A stretch of 29,785 nt of DNA from Clostridia bacterium. Its GTDB lineage: Bacteria > Bacillota > Clostridia > Christensenellales > Borkfalkiaceae. Below the pieces are notes generated by a model that did not search any database, had not been told where the DNA came from, and was given only the letters and a program-made list of their open reading frames with translations. Within the stretch, counting starts at the first letter, position 1. Every line of letters begins with the position of its first letter. Below are positions 7,812-14,539 of the stretch, in pieces. The stretch lies in contig CAAGLC010000026.1 of assembly GCA_900770685.1 (NCBI GenBank), forward strand, positions 1 to 29,785. The letters run 5' to 3'. The position numbers were made by a program, and so were the translations under genes.

Positions 7812-9608
7812 ATGTCGCAAGGTTTTATAAATAGTTCGGAAGACGTTAAGAACTTAAAAACTGAAGAATTGGTTGCTCTTTGCGAACAAATTCGCGAGGA
7901 AATAATTTCAGTTACGCAAAAAAACGGCGGACATTTATCTTCTAATTTAGGGGTGGTAGAACTAACTACGGCGCTTCACTTCGTTTTTGATTTTCCTAAG
8001 GATAAAGTCATTTTCGACGTTGGGCATCAATGCTACACTCATAAAATACTTTCCGGAAGGAAGGATAGATTTCACACTATTAGGTGTTCGGGTGGCTTGT
8101 CTGGTTTTCCGGATAGTGAAGAAAGCGAGTTCGACGCTTTTGGTACGGGACACGCGGGAACGTCTATTTCCGCGGGGCTAGGGTATTGCTTAGCCAGAGA
8201 TAAAAACGAGCAAAATTTTACCGTTATAAACGTGGTTGGCGACGGTTCGCTCGTCAACGGTCTTAACTTAGAAGCCGTTTTTTCTAGTGAAAAAAAGCCC
8301 AAAAATTATATTTTGATACTCAACGATAACGGTATGTCCATATCTAAAAACGGCAACGGGTTTTATCGTTTTATATCAAAAAACACCACGAAAAGAAGTT
8401 ATTTAAGGAGTAAAAAAGCAATCAAAAAATTGTTTGGCAACTCTTTCGTAACGCGTGGCTTAGTCGCTATTAGGGACTTTATCAAAAGAGCGTTCAACAA
8501 GCAAAACTATTTCGAGCAGTTCGGGTTTAAGTACGTGGAAGTTACCGACGGGAACGACGTTAAAGGATTGGTTAGAACGCTTCAACGCATAAAAAAGGTT
8601 GCAGTAAATAAAGCCGTGTTCTTGCACGTTCACACCGTTAAAGGAAAAGGGCATAGACCTGCTGAGGAACAGGCAGACCGTTATCACGGCGTAGTTAAAT
8701 CGGTTGATAACGGAACGGCAAAGTTTTCTACTGTAATAGGAGAAAAGATAAACGAAATAATTTCGCGCGATAAAAGAGTTTTCGCTATAACTGCAGGCAT
8801 GAAAGACGGAACGGGGCTTAGCGTCGTTGAAAAGGAAAATCCTTCTAATTTTTACGACGTTGGTATTGCTGAAGAATATGCGGTAACCTTTGCTTCGGGT
8901 ATGGCAAAAGGCGGATTAAAACCAATCGTTTGTATGTATTCGACCTTTTTGCAAAGAGCGTACGACCAACTTTTACACGACGTGTGTATTCAAAATTTAC
9001 CGGTGGTGTTTTTAATAGATAGAGCAGGATTTAACGGAGAAGACGGTAAAACGCACCAAGGACTTTTCGATTTAAGTTATTTAACGCACTTGCCTAACAT
9101 GACGGTTTTTGCTCCGTCTTGCACGCAGGAAGTTAAGGATTGTATAGAAAAGGCGCTTTCGTTAAATTCGCCGGTTGCAATAAGATATCCTAAATATCAA
9201 TCGGAAACGCCGAGTCTTTCTAGTGGCGACGTTAGTAGGTGGCAGGAAATCGAAAAGGGCGATAAAGTAACCGTTCTCGCAGTTGGTCCGGATTGTCTTA
9301 ATTTTGCAAAAAACGTTGCGAAAGAGTTTAAAAATAAAGTTCAAGTCTTTAACGCTCGCTCAATCAAGCCTTTAGACTATGACGCGTTACAGTCAATAAC
9401 GAACCGAGTGATAATAACGATAGAAGAGAACAGTTTAATAGGTGGCTTTGGCTCGCTAATTAACGGTTATTATTCGCAAAGTCAGGTTAAAGTTATAAAT
9501 CTCGGCGTACAAGACCTATTCGTCGCTCACGCAACGAGAAAGGAACAAATGCAAGACAATAAAGTCGATTATAAAACGCTTTACGATACAATCTCGAAAT
9601 TTTGCTAA
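7812..9608 (+). CDS. dxs: 1-deoxy-D-xylulose-5-phosphate synthase (divergent DXS)
   Basis: Thiamine-diphosphate enzyme condensing pyruvate and glyceraldehyde 3-phosphate, the entry step of the MEP isoprenoid pathway. Visible motifs are GGHLSSNLG (His41), the ThDP-binding GDGSL at 143-147 ending in NDN (171-173), IAEEYAV (Glu354), DRAG (403-406) and GEDGKTHQG (His415). The ATG at 7812 is preferred because AAGGAAG precedes it; the GTG at 7794 lacks a binding site. At 598 residues it is slightly short, and two conserved stretches differ from typical DXS: NDNGMSIS (usually NDN-E/D-MSIS) and TDGND at 245-249, where the family has DGHD. It has its own promoter and is followed closely by Wzz-like genes, with which no functional link is obvious. 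Confidence 0.88.
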   Translation: MSQGFINSSEDVKNLKTEELVALCEQIREEIISVTQKNGGHLSSNLGVVELTTALHFVFDFPKDKVIFDVGHQCYTHKILSGRKDRFHTIRCSGGLSGFPDSEESEFDAFGTGHAGTSISAGLGYCLARDKNEQNFTVINVVGDGSLVNGLNLEAVFSSEKKPKNYILILNDNGMSISKNGNGFYRFISKNTTKRSYLRSKKAIKKLFGNSFVTRGLVAIRDFIKRAFNKQNYFEQFGFKYVEVTDGNDVKGLVRTLQRIKKVAVNKAVFLHVHTVKGKGHRPAEEQADRYHGVVKSVDNGTAKFSTVIGEKINEIISRDKRVFAITAGMKDGTGLSVVEKENPSNFYDVGIAEEYAVTFASGMAKGGLKPIVCMYSTFLQRAYDQLLHDVCIQNLPVVFLIDRAGFNGEDGKTHQGLFDLSYLTHLPNMTVFAPSCTQEVKDCIEKALSLNSPVAIRYPKYQSETPSLSSGDVSRWQEIEKGDKVTVLAVGPDCLNFAKNVAKEFKNKVQVFNARSIKPLDYDALQSITNRVIITIEENSLIGGFGSLINGYYSQSQVKVINLGVQDLFVAHATRKEQMQDNKVDYKTLYDTISKFC

Positions 9609-9646
9609 TAACCCTCGTATGATTATATAGGGGTGGGGGAATAACA

Positions 9647-10462
9647 ATGAACGTTTCTACAAACGCAAATTTAGAACGTAATATTTTCAAGGAAATGACC
9701 TTTAATCTTAGGGAAAACCTAATATTAGCCGTCATAATTATAGTTATGTCTTTAGGGGCAGGCTTGGCTTTTTCCAAACTGTATAAACCTAATTACGTGG
9801 CAACTGAAGACGTTAACTACGTCGCCTATCATACTTCCTATGAAGAAGACGTTACTATGTCGATAGACATTATGGAAGAATACGTCGATACGATGGTTGA
9901 TTTTTGTACTACGGGTATCGTTTTCGATCGTGCAGAGTACTATTATATTCAATATCTTAACTCTAACAAGGATATCGATTCTTTCGTAAACGAAATTAAA
10001 TTAGGTGCGCACGACGCGGGGTATTATCCCCAAAACGTTCAAGAAAGAAAATATTTTGACGAGAATAATTTTACGGCTAATTTAGTTATGAAATCTTTAA
10101 CGCAACCGTCGTTTATATTCCGTTTGACTTGTACCGATTCGGATATGCAAGTGTCTAAAGAGAAGATAAGAATTTTTTCAGTTGCGATTGATAGACAAGC
10201 GAGAGATTATTTCGACGGTGTAAAAACATACGTTAGCGAGTTGGTTAAGGACGTTGAAGGCGTTAGTGCGGTTGCAGACGGCTCAACCTTTAGAACGCTA
10301 TTTATTTTCGGATTGATAGGACTTGCCATTGCGTTTGGATTAATTTACGTTAAAACTTACTATGATAATACCATCAAGAGCAAGGAAGAAATGGAAGGTC
10401 TAACGGGGTTAGACGTGATAGCGTACGTAACCAAACAGGAGGACTCAGATGAAAGAAAATAA
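9647..10462 (+). CDS. Wzz/CpsC-like polysaccharide co-polymerase, first copy
   Basis: A 271-residue membrane protein of the Wzz-type (chain-length determinant) architecture: short cytoplasmic N-terminus, helix 1 at about 25-43, a long extracytoplasmic segment, and helix 2 at about 217-236. After helix 2 comes the characteristic DNTIKSKEEMEGLTGLDVIAYV-like tail (about 241-262), which in Gram-positive CpsC/YveK proteins contacts the tyrosine kinase partner. GGGGTGGGGG upstream of the ATG is an unusually G-rich ribosome binding site. The next gene, a paralogue-like protein, overlaps its last 14 bases. No kinase, flippase or glycosyltransferase is near. Confidence 0.82.
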   Translation: MNVSTNANLERNIFKEMTFNLRENLILAVIIIVMSLGAGLAFSKLYKPNYVATEDVNYVAYHTSYEEDVTMSIDIMEEYVDTMVDFCTTGIVFDRAEYYYIQYLNSNKDIDSFVNEIKLGAHDAGYYPQNVQERKYFDENNFTANLVMKSLTQPSFIFRLTCTDSDMQVSKEKIRIFSVAIDRQARDYFDGVKTYVSELVKDVEGVSAVADGSTFRTLFIFGLIGLAIAFGLIYVKTYYDNTIKSKEEMEGLTGLDVIAYVTKQEDSDERK

Positions 10463-11180
10463 CGTGGTTCAACAACCGGAAAAGTATATTTCACTAAAAT
10501 GTTTAACTGATAATTGGCTTATAATATTAATGGTAACGGTATTATGCGCGTTGATAGGGTTATTGTGCGCAACGCTTTTCGTTCAACCGACGTATACGGC
10601 AACCAAAAGAGTAATGTTCGTGATGAAAGTTGACGCAGAGCATAATACTGCCGGTAGCGATATGATTTTGTCTAAAACCTACCTGCACGACGCTACTGAA
10701 AAAATTAAATCGCCGTTATTTATTGCCGAGGCAAACGAGATTTATCAAGGCGAAGACAAGGTGGAAGCAAGCGCCATTTCTGCTAAATACGTTGAGGAAA
10801 GTTTAATATTTAGTTTATCTTATACCGACGTTACCGAAGAAAAAGCCGTTCAGAAATTAGACGCAACGATTGAAAGCGCTAAAACTATGTTCCTTAATCC
10901 CTATATAACGGTTGCAAAGGATTCAACGCTAAAGGAAGTTGAAAACAGAACTAGCGTTTCTAAAAACGGGGGTTCAATCAAATACGTCTTGATAGGCGGT
11001 GTGTTCGGCGCGTTCATATCGGTTTTAGGAGTTTTGGCAGTTTCAACGTTGGATAATACCGTAAAAGATAAAAGTGAATTCGAAGCCCTAACCGGCGTTT
11101 ACGTTCTTTCTTATATAGAAGATATGGCTCAAATCGAGGATAGAAAATCTAAAAATAAAGTTTACCCTAAAACTATTTAG
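10449..11180 (+). CDS. Wzz/CpsC-like polysaccharide co-polymerase, second copy
   Basis: A 243-residue protein with the same plan as its neighbour: helix 1 at about 23-44, extracytoplasmic domain, helix 2 at about 179-199 and a DNTVKDKSEFEALTGVYVL tail. The two share this tail pattern (DNT-x-K-x-K-x-E-x-E-x-LTG) but differ strongly elsewhere, so they look like ancient paralogues rather than a recent duplication. It starts inside the previous gene behind an AGGAGG-like site (CAGGAGGACTCAG), giving translational coupling. Together they could form hetero-oligomers that set glycan chain length; that is inference. No terminator is visible before the fhs promoter. Confidence 0.8.
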   Translation: MKENNVVQQPEKYISLKCLTDNWLIILMVTVLCALIGLLCATLFVQPTYTATKRVMFVMKVDAEHNTAGSDMILSKTYLHDATEKIKSPLFIAEANEIYQGEDKVEASAISAKYVEESLIFSLSYTDVTEEKAVQKLDATIESAKTMFLNPYITVAKDSTLKEVENRTSVSKNGGSIKYVLIGGVFGAFISVLGVLAVSTLDNTVKDKSEFEALTGVYVLSYIEDMAQIEDRKSKNKVYPKTI

Positions 11181-11198
11181 TTTTTGGCTTAAATTAAG

Positions 11199-11227
11199 TT
11201 GACACGAAAAAAAAGATTTGGTAAAAT
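11199..11227 (+). promoter_or_regulatory. Sigma-A promoter of fhs
   Basis: TTGACA (11199-11204), a 17-base spacer and TAAAAT (11222-11227), the same hexamers and spacing as the aminopeptidase promoter. The expected transcript start, near 11233, falls just before the first helix of the ZTP riboswitch, as required for co-transcriptional sensing. Confidence 0.9.
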
Positions 11228-11239
11228 TAAAGAGTAATA

Positions 11240-11312
11240 GGTCTTCCGTTACTGACGGAGAAGATAGGTAACTATCGGGAAGCGGAAGATTTAATTGGCC
11301 GACCGTCTGGGC
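11240..11312 (+). promoter_or_regulatory. ZTP riboswitch (pfl motif) aptamer
   Basis: All parts of the ZTP/ZMP aptamer can be drawn. Helix P1 is TCTTCCGTT (11242-11250) with AGCGGAAGA (11281-11289). The conserved internal segment ACTGACGG (11251-11258) follows P1. Helix P2 is GATAG/CTATC (11263-11267 with 11272-11276) capped by GTAA, and the GGGAAGCG joining sequence follows. The second conserved block is CCGTCTGGGC (11303-11312), whose CCGTC can pair with GACGG to form the pseudoknot. ZTP and ZMP (AICAR phosphate) signal 10-formyl-THF shortage; binding allows expression of the downstream formate-THF ligase. The identification rests on motif and structure recognition plus the gene controlled. 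Confidence 0.96.
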
Positions 11313-11356
11313 GTACTTATCTTAGGTTTAAGGTTAAGTGCGCCGTTTTAATTTTT
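11310..11356 (+). terminator. Riboswitch-controlled terminator
   Basis: GGCGTACTTA (11310-11319) pairs with TAAGTGCGCC (11335-11344), the helix continuing inward through CTTA/TAAG-type pairs with a bulge, and is followed by GTTTTAATTTTT. Its left arm begins inside the CTGGGC block of the aptamer. Pseudoknot formation with ligand bound and terminator formation are therefore mutually exclusive, giving a transcriptional ON switch. Confidence 0.92.
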
Positions 11357-11388
11357 AAATAAACTTAAAGGGAAAAGGAGAATTAAAC

Positions 11389-13056
11389 ATGACAGATATT
11401 GAGATTGCGCAAAGTTGTAAAATGAAGGAAATCGGCGAAATTGCTAAAATAGCAAACGTTGATGAAAAGTACGTTGAAAGATACGGAAGGTACAAGGCTA
11501 AAATTGATTTGTCTTTATTAAAGGAAGTAGATAGAAAGGACGGCAAATTGGTTTTGGTAACCGCAATTACTCCAACTCCCGCAGGAGAAGGTAAAACGAC
11601 TACTACTATAGGTCTTGCAGACGGATTAAAAAGAATAGGCAAAAACGTCACGGTTGCGCTAAGAGAGCCATCTTTAGGTCCGGTTTTCGGCGTAAAAGGC
11701 GGTGCTGCAGGCGGTGGATACGCTCAAGTAGTTCCTATGGAAGATATTAACCTTCACTTTACCGGCGACTTTCACGCTATAGGCGCTGCGAACAATCTTT
11801 TGGCTGCAATGCTTGATAACCATATCCAACAAGGTAACGCTCTCGGCATAGACGTTAAAAAAATTACTTGGAAAAGATGCGTTGATATGAACGACCGTCA
11901 ACTTCGTTTCGTCGTGGACGGATTAGGCGGAAAGGCAAACGGTACTCCTAGAGAAGACGGATTTGATATCACGGTTGCCTCAGAAATAATGGCAGTATTG
12001 TGCTTGTCTAATTCTATCACTGACTTAAAGCAAAGGCTTGCTGATATAATCGTAGGTTATACTTACGACGATAAGCCGGTAACTGCCGGTCAATTAAACG
12101 CCGCAGGCGCAATGACCGCGCTATTAAAAGACGCGTTAAAACCAAACTTAGTTCAAACTTTAGAAGGAACTCCCGCTTTCGTACACGGTGGACCTTTCGC
12201 TAATATCGCTCACGGTTGCAACTCGGTTATCGCAACGAAAATGGCGTTAAAAATGGGAGATTACGCAGTAACCGAAGCCGGATTCGGCGCAGATTTAGGT
12301 GCTGAAAAATTCTTAGATATTAAATGCCGTATGGCAAACTTAACGCCTAGCGCAGTAGTAATCGTTGCAACGGTTAGAGCGTTAAAAATGCACGGTGGCT
12401 TAAACAAAACTCAACTTGGAACGGAAGATTTAGTTGCTTTAGAAAAGGGTATTCCTAATCTTTTAAGGCACGTTCATAATATTAAAGAAGTTTATAAGTT
12501 GCCTTGTGTCGTTGCCGTTAACCGTTTCCCAACCGATACCGACAAGGAAATCGAATTTATTATGCTTAAGTGTAAAGAACTCGGCGTTAACACCGTTCTT
12601 TCAACCGTTTGGGCGGAAGGTGGAAAAGGTGGCGAAGCGCTCGCTAGAGAAGTTGTTAGACTTTGCGAAGAAGAAAAAGGCGATTTTACCTTTAGTTATC
12701 AAAGCGAAGAGAGTATAACCGAAAAAATAGAAGCGGTAGTTAAAAAGGTTTACGGTGGCGACGGAGTTGCAATACTTCCATCTGCTAAAAAGCAAATCGA
12801 CAATTTAGAAAAACTCGGATTTGGTAAATATCCCGTTTGTATCGCTAAAACTCAATACAGTTTCTCCGATAATCCTTCGCTTCTTGGCGCACCCGAAAAC
12901 TTTACCGTTACAGTTAGAAACGTTAAAATTTCTGCAGGCGCAAGATTTATTGTAGTATTAACCGGTGAAATAATGACGATGCCTGGTCTTCCTAAAGTTC
13001 CCGCAGCCGAAAAAATAGACGTTGACGAGAACGGAAAAATTTCAGGATTGTTCTAA
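11389..13056 (+). CDS. fhs: Formate-tetrahydrofolate ligase
   Basis: Makes 10-formyl-THF from formate, THF and ATP, the formate-activating step of acetogens and many anaerobes. The ATP loop TPTPAGEGKTTTT lies at residues 61-73; KGGAAGGGYAQVVPMEDINL-type sequence and the C-terminal PGLPKVPAAEKIDVD end are typical. Length 555 is standard. AAAAGGAG precedes the ATG. Expression is governed by the ZTP riboswitch upstream, and the gene has its own terminator, so it is a separate unit immediately ahead of the purine operon whose two transformylases consume its product. Confidence 0.98.
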   Translation: MTDIEIAQSCKMKEIGEIAKIANVDEKYVERYGRYKAKIDLSLLKEVDRKDGKLVLVTAITPTPAGEGKTTTTIGLADGLKRIGKNVTVALREPSLGPVFGVKGGAAGGGYAQVVPMEDINLHFTGDFHAIGAANNLLAAMLDNHIQQGNALGIDVKKITWKRCVDMNDRQLRFVVDGLGGKANGTPREDGFDITVASEIMAVLCLSNSITDLKQRLADIIVGYTYDDKPVTAGQLNAAGAMTALLKDALKPNLVQTLEGTPAFVHGGPFANIAHGCNSVIATKMALKMGDYAVTEAGFGADLGAEKFLDIKCRMANLTPSAVVIVATVRALKMHGGLNKTQLGTEDLVALEKGIPNLLRHVHNIKEVYKLPCVVAVNRFPTDTDKEIEFIMLKCKELGVNTVLSTVWAEGGKGGEALAREVVRLCEEEKGDFTFSYQSEESITEKIEAVVKKVYGGDGVAILPSAKKQIDNLEKLGFGKYPVCIAKTQYSFSDNPSLLGAPENFTVTVRNVKISAGARFIVVLTGEIMTMPGLPKVPAAEKIDVDENGKISGLF

Positions 13057-13064
13057 AAAAATAA

Positions 13065-13101
13065 GGGTAAACCACGTTGATGGTTTACCCGTTTTACTTT
13101 T
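13065..13101 (+). terminator. Intrinsic terminator after fhs
   Basis: A perfect 10-bp stem, GGGTAAACCA (13065-13074) with TGGTTTACCC (13081-13090), a six-base loop and then GTTTTACTTTT. It separates fhs from the purine operon. Confidence 0.93.
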
Positions 13102-13112
13102 AAAAGTAAAAC
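13091..13112. repeat. Perfect 22-bp palindrome overlapping the fhs terminator tail
   Basis: GTTTTACTTTT (13091-13101) is followed without spacer by its exact reverse complement AAAAGTAAAAC (13102-13112). Its left half is the T-rich tail of the fhs terminator. It could be a dyad protein-binding site or a by-product of terminator tail expansion; neither is proven. Confidence 0.8.
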
Positions 13113-13168
13113 TTTAAAAAAATAAAAAAATTTTATCGTTTTTTAGCAGTTTAGCAAGGGGATAACCG

Positions 13169-13198
13169 TTGACAAAAAAGGGTGTTTTTTGTTAAAAT
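13169..13198 (+). promoter_or_regulatory. Sigma-A promoter of the purine operon
   Basis: TTGACA (13169-13174) and TAAAAT (13193-13198) separated by 18 bases. The transcript start near 13205 leaves a leader of about 110 bases before purE, long enough for RNA-based control. No second convincing promoter was seen inside the operon. Confidence 0.85.
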
Positions 13199-13204
13199 AA
13201 AATG

Positions 13205-13313
13205 GAAGTAGAATTTGTCTTAACAACCTAACGATCGGGTTATAAATTTTGCGTAAAAATCCTATCAAAAAGTTGTTATAGTCAACTTAAAAACCTAAAA
13301 ACAGGAGATTGTT
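13205..13313 (+). promoter_or_regulatory. Structured 5' leader of purE operon, class unrecognised
   Basis: The leader has two mutually exclusive pairings. TAACAAC (13221-13227) pairs perfectly with GTTGTTA (13272-13278), enclosing an AACC/GGTT hairpin near 13226-13242 and an ATTTT/AAAAT hairpin at 13246-13260. Alternatively AAGTTG (13270-13275) pairs with CAACTT (13283-13288). Known purine, PRPP and ZTP aptamer signatures were looked for and not found, and no U-run follows either hairpin, so any control would act on translation or by an unknown mechanism. Confidence 0.45.
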
Positions 13314-13805
13314 ATGAAAAAAGTTGCGATAATAATGGGTAGCGATAGCGACCTTCCTATACTTGAGAAAACCGTTGCCGTACTTAAGGAATTAGAAGTG
13401 CCTTATGAAATGCACGTTTACTCAGCGCATAGAACTCCCGAAAAAGCAAGCGAGTTTGCTCAAAACGCCGAAGATAACGGGTTTGGCGTTATAATTTGCG
13501 CTGCAGGTATGGCTGCGCATTTGGCTGGTGTTATTGCTTCTAAAACCACCTTGCCGGTTATCGGTATTCCTTGCAAGAGTTCGGTTTTAGATGGTATGGA
13601 CGCGCTTTTGGCAACCGTTCAAATGCCGTCTGGGATTCCGGTTGCAACCGTTGCGATAAACGGTGGGGCTAACGCAGGTTTGCTTGCCGTTCAAATGCTT
13701 GCCCTTTCTAACCCCGAACTTTCTAAGAAACTAAAAGAAAAAAGAATTAACGATACCAATAAGGTATTGGAAAAAGATAAAATAATAAGTGAAAAATTTA
13801 ATTAA
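13314..13805 (+). CDS. purE: N5-CAIR mutase, class I PurE
   Basis: Converts N5-carboxyaminoimidazole ribonucleotide to CAIR in de novo purine synthesis. Residues 9-13 are GSDSD, 37-42 SAHRTP and 63-72 AAGMAAHLAG, the class I active-site signatures, in a 163-residue protein of normal length. Class I enzymes depend on PurK for their substrate, but no purK is in this window; it may be elsewhere in the genome. CAGGAG precedes the ATG. First gene of the operon, behind a ~110-base leader. Confidence 0.97.
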   Translation: MKKVAIIMGSDSDLPILEKTVAVLKELEVPYEMHVYSAHRTPEKASEFAQNAEDNGFGVIICAAGMAAHLAGVIASKTTLPVIGIPCKSSVLDGMDALLATVQMPSGIPVATVAINGGANAGLLAVQMLALSNPELSKKLKEKRINDTNKVLEKDKIISEKFN

Positions 13806-13818
13806 CAGGAGAATTGTT

Positions 13819-14502
13819 ATGAAAAAAGTTTATACAGGAAAAACCAAAGACGTATTTGCACTCGACAACGGAAACTATCTATTAAAGTTTAAAGACGACT
13901 GCACCGGTAAAGACGGCGTGTTTGATCCGGGTGAAAATTCAGTTGGTCTTACTATTGACGGCGTTGGCGACGTTAACTTACGTATGTCCATATATTTCTT
14001 TGAAAAGGTAAACAATGCGGGAATTAAAACTCAATTCGTTAGCGCAGACTTAAAGGAAACCACGATGGAAGTTTTACCCGCTAAAGTTTTCGGAAAAGGC
14101 TTAGAAGTAATCTGCAGACTTAAAGCAGTTGGTAGTTTCTATAGAAGATACAACGATTATATCGAAGAAGGGGCAGACCTTCCTTATTACGTTGAAACGA
14201 CCTTTAAGAACGACGCTAAGGGCGATCCATTAGTAACTAAGGACGGACTAGTTGACCTTAAGGTTATGACTTCCGAGCAATACGACGATATTAAGGTAAT
14301 GACTCAAAAAATAACCAAAATCGTTGCAGACGATCTTAAAGAAAAAGGACTCGTTCTTTACGACATTAAGTTTGAATTCGGTTACGATAAGGACGGCAAA
14401 GTTATGCTTATCGACGAAATTTCATCAGGAAATATGAGAGTTTATAAAGACGGTAAATACGTTGATCCTATGACTTTATCAAAACTTTTCTTTGCAAAAT
14501 AG
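13819..14502 (+). CDS. purC: SAICAR synthase
   Basis: Joins aspartate to CAIR using ATP. The N-terminus MKKVYTGKTKDVF matches the family's Y-x-GKxK nucleotide loop, and the C-terminal MLIDEISSGNMRVY corresponds to the catalytic DEISPD-type region. The ATG at 13819 is chosen over an in-frame ATG at 13789 because it follows CAGGAGAA and gives the family-typical N-terminus; the earlier start would lie inside purE. 227 residues is close to the usual 230-240. The binding site and first codons are nearly identical to those of purE. The purB product would act next but is not present here. Confidence 0.96.
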   Translation: MKKVYTGKTKDVFALDNGNYLLKFKDDCTGKDGVFDPGENSVGLTIDGVGDVNLRMSIYFFEKVNNAGIKTQFVSADLKETTMEVLPAKVFGKGLEVICRLKAVGSFYRRYNDYIEEGADLPYYVETTFKNDAKGDPLVTKDGLVDLKVMTSEQYDDIKVMTQKITKIVADDLKEKGLVLYDIKFEFGYDKDGKVMLIDEISSGNMRVYKDGKYVDPMTLSKLFFAK

Positions 14503-14539
14503 AAAAACCCGTAAAATCAAAATCTAAAGGAGAAAAGTA

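Noticed and set aside
9609..9646. Possible ACCC/GGGT hairpin after dxs as a terminator
   Set aside because: Only about four pairs with a large loop and no T-run; it also includes the next gene's binding site.
13205..13313. Guanine/adenine, PRPP or second ZTP riboswitch in the purE leader
   Set aside because: The conserved core sequences of these classes could not be found; only generic pairing remains.
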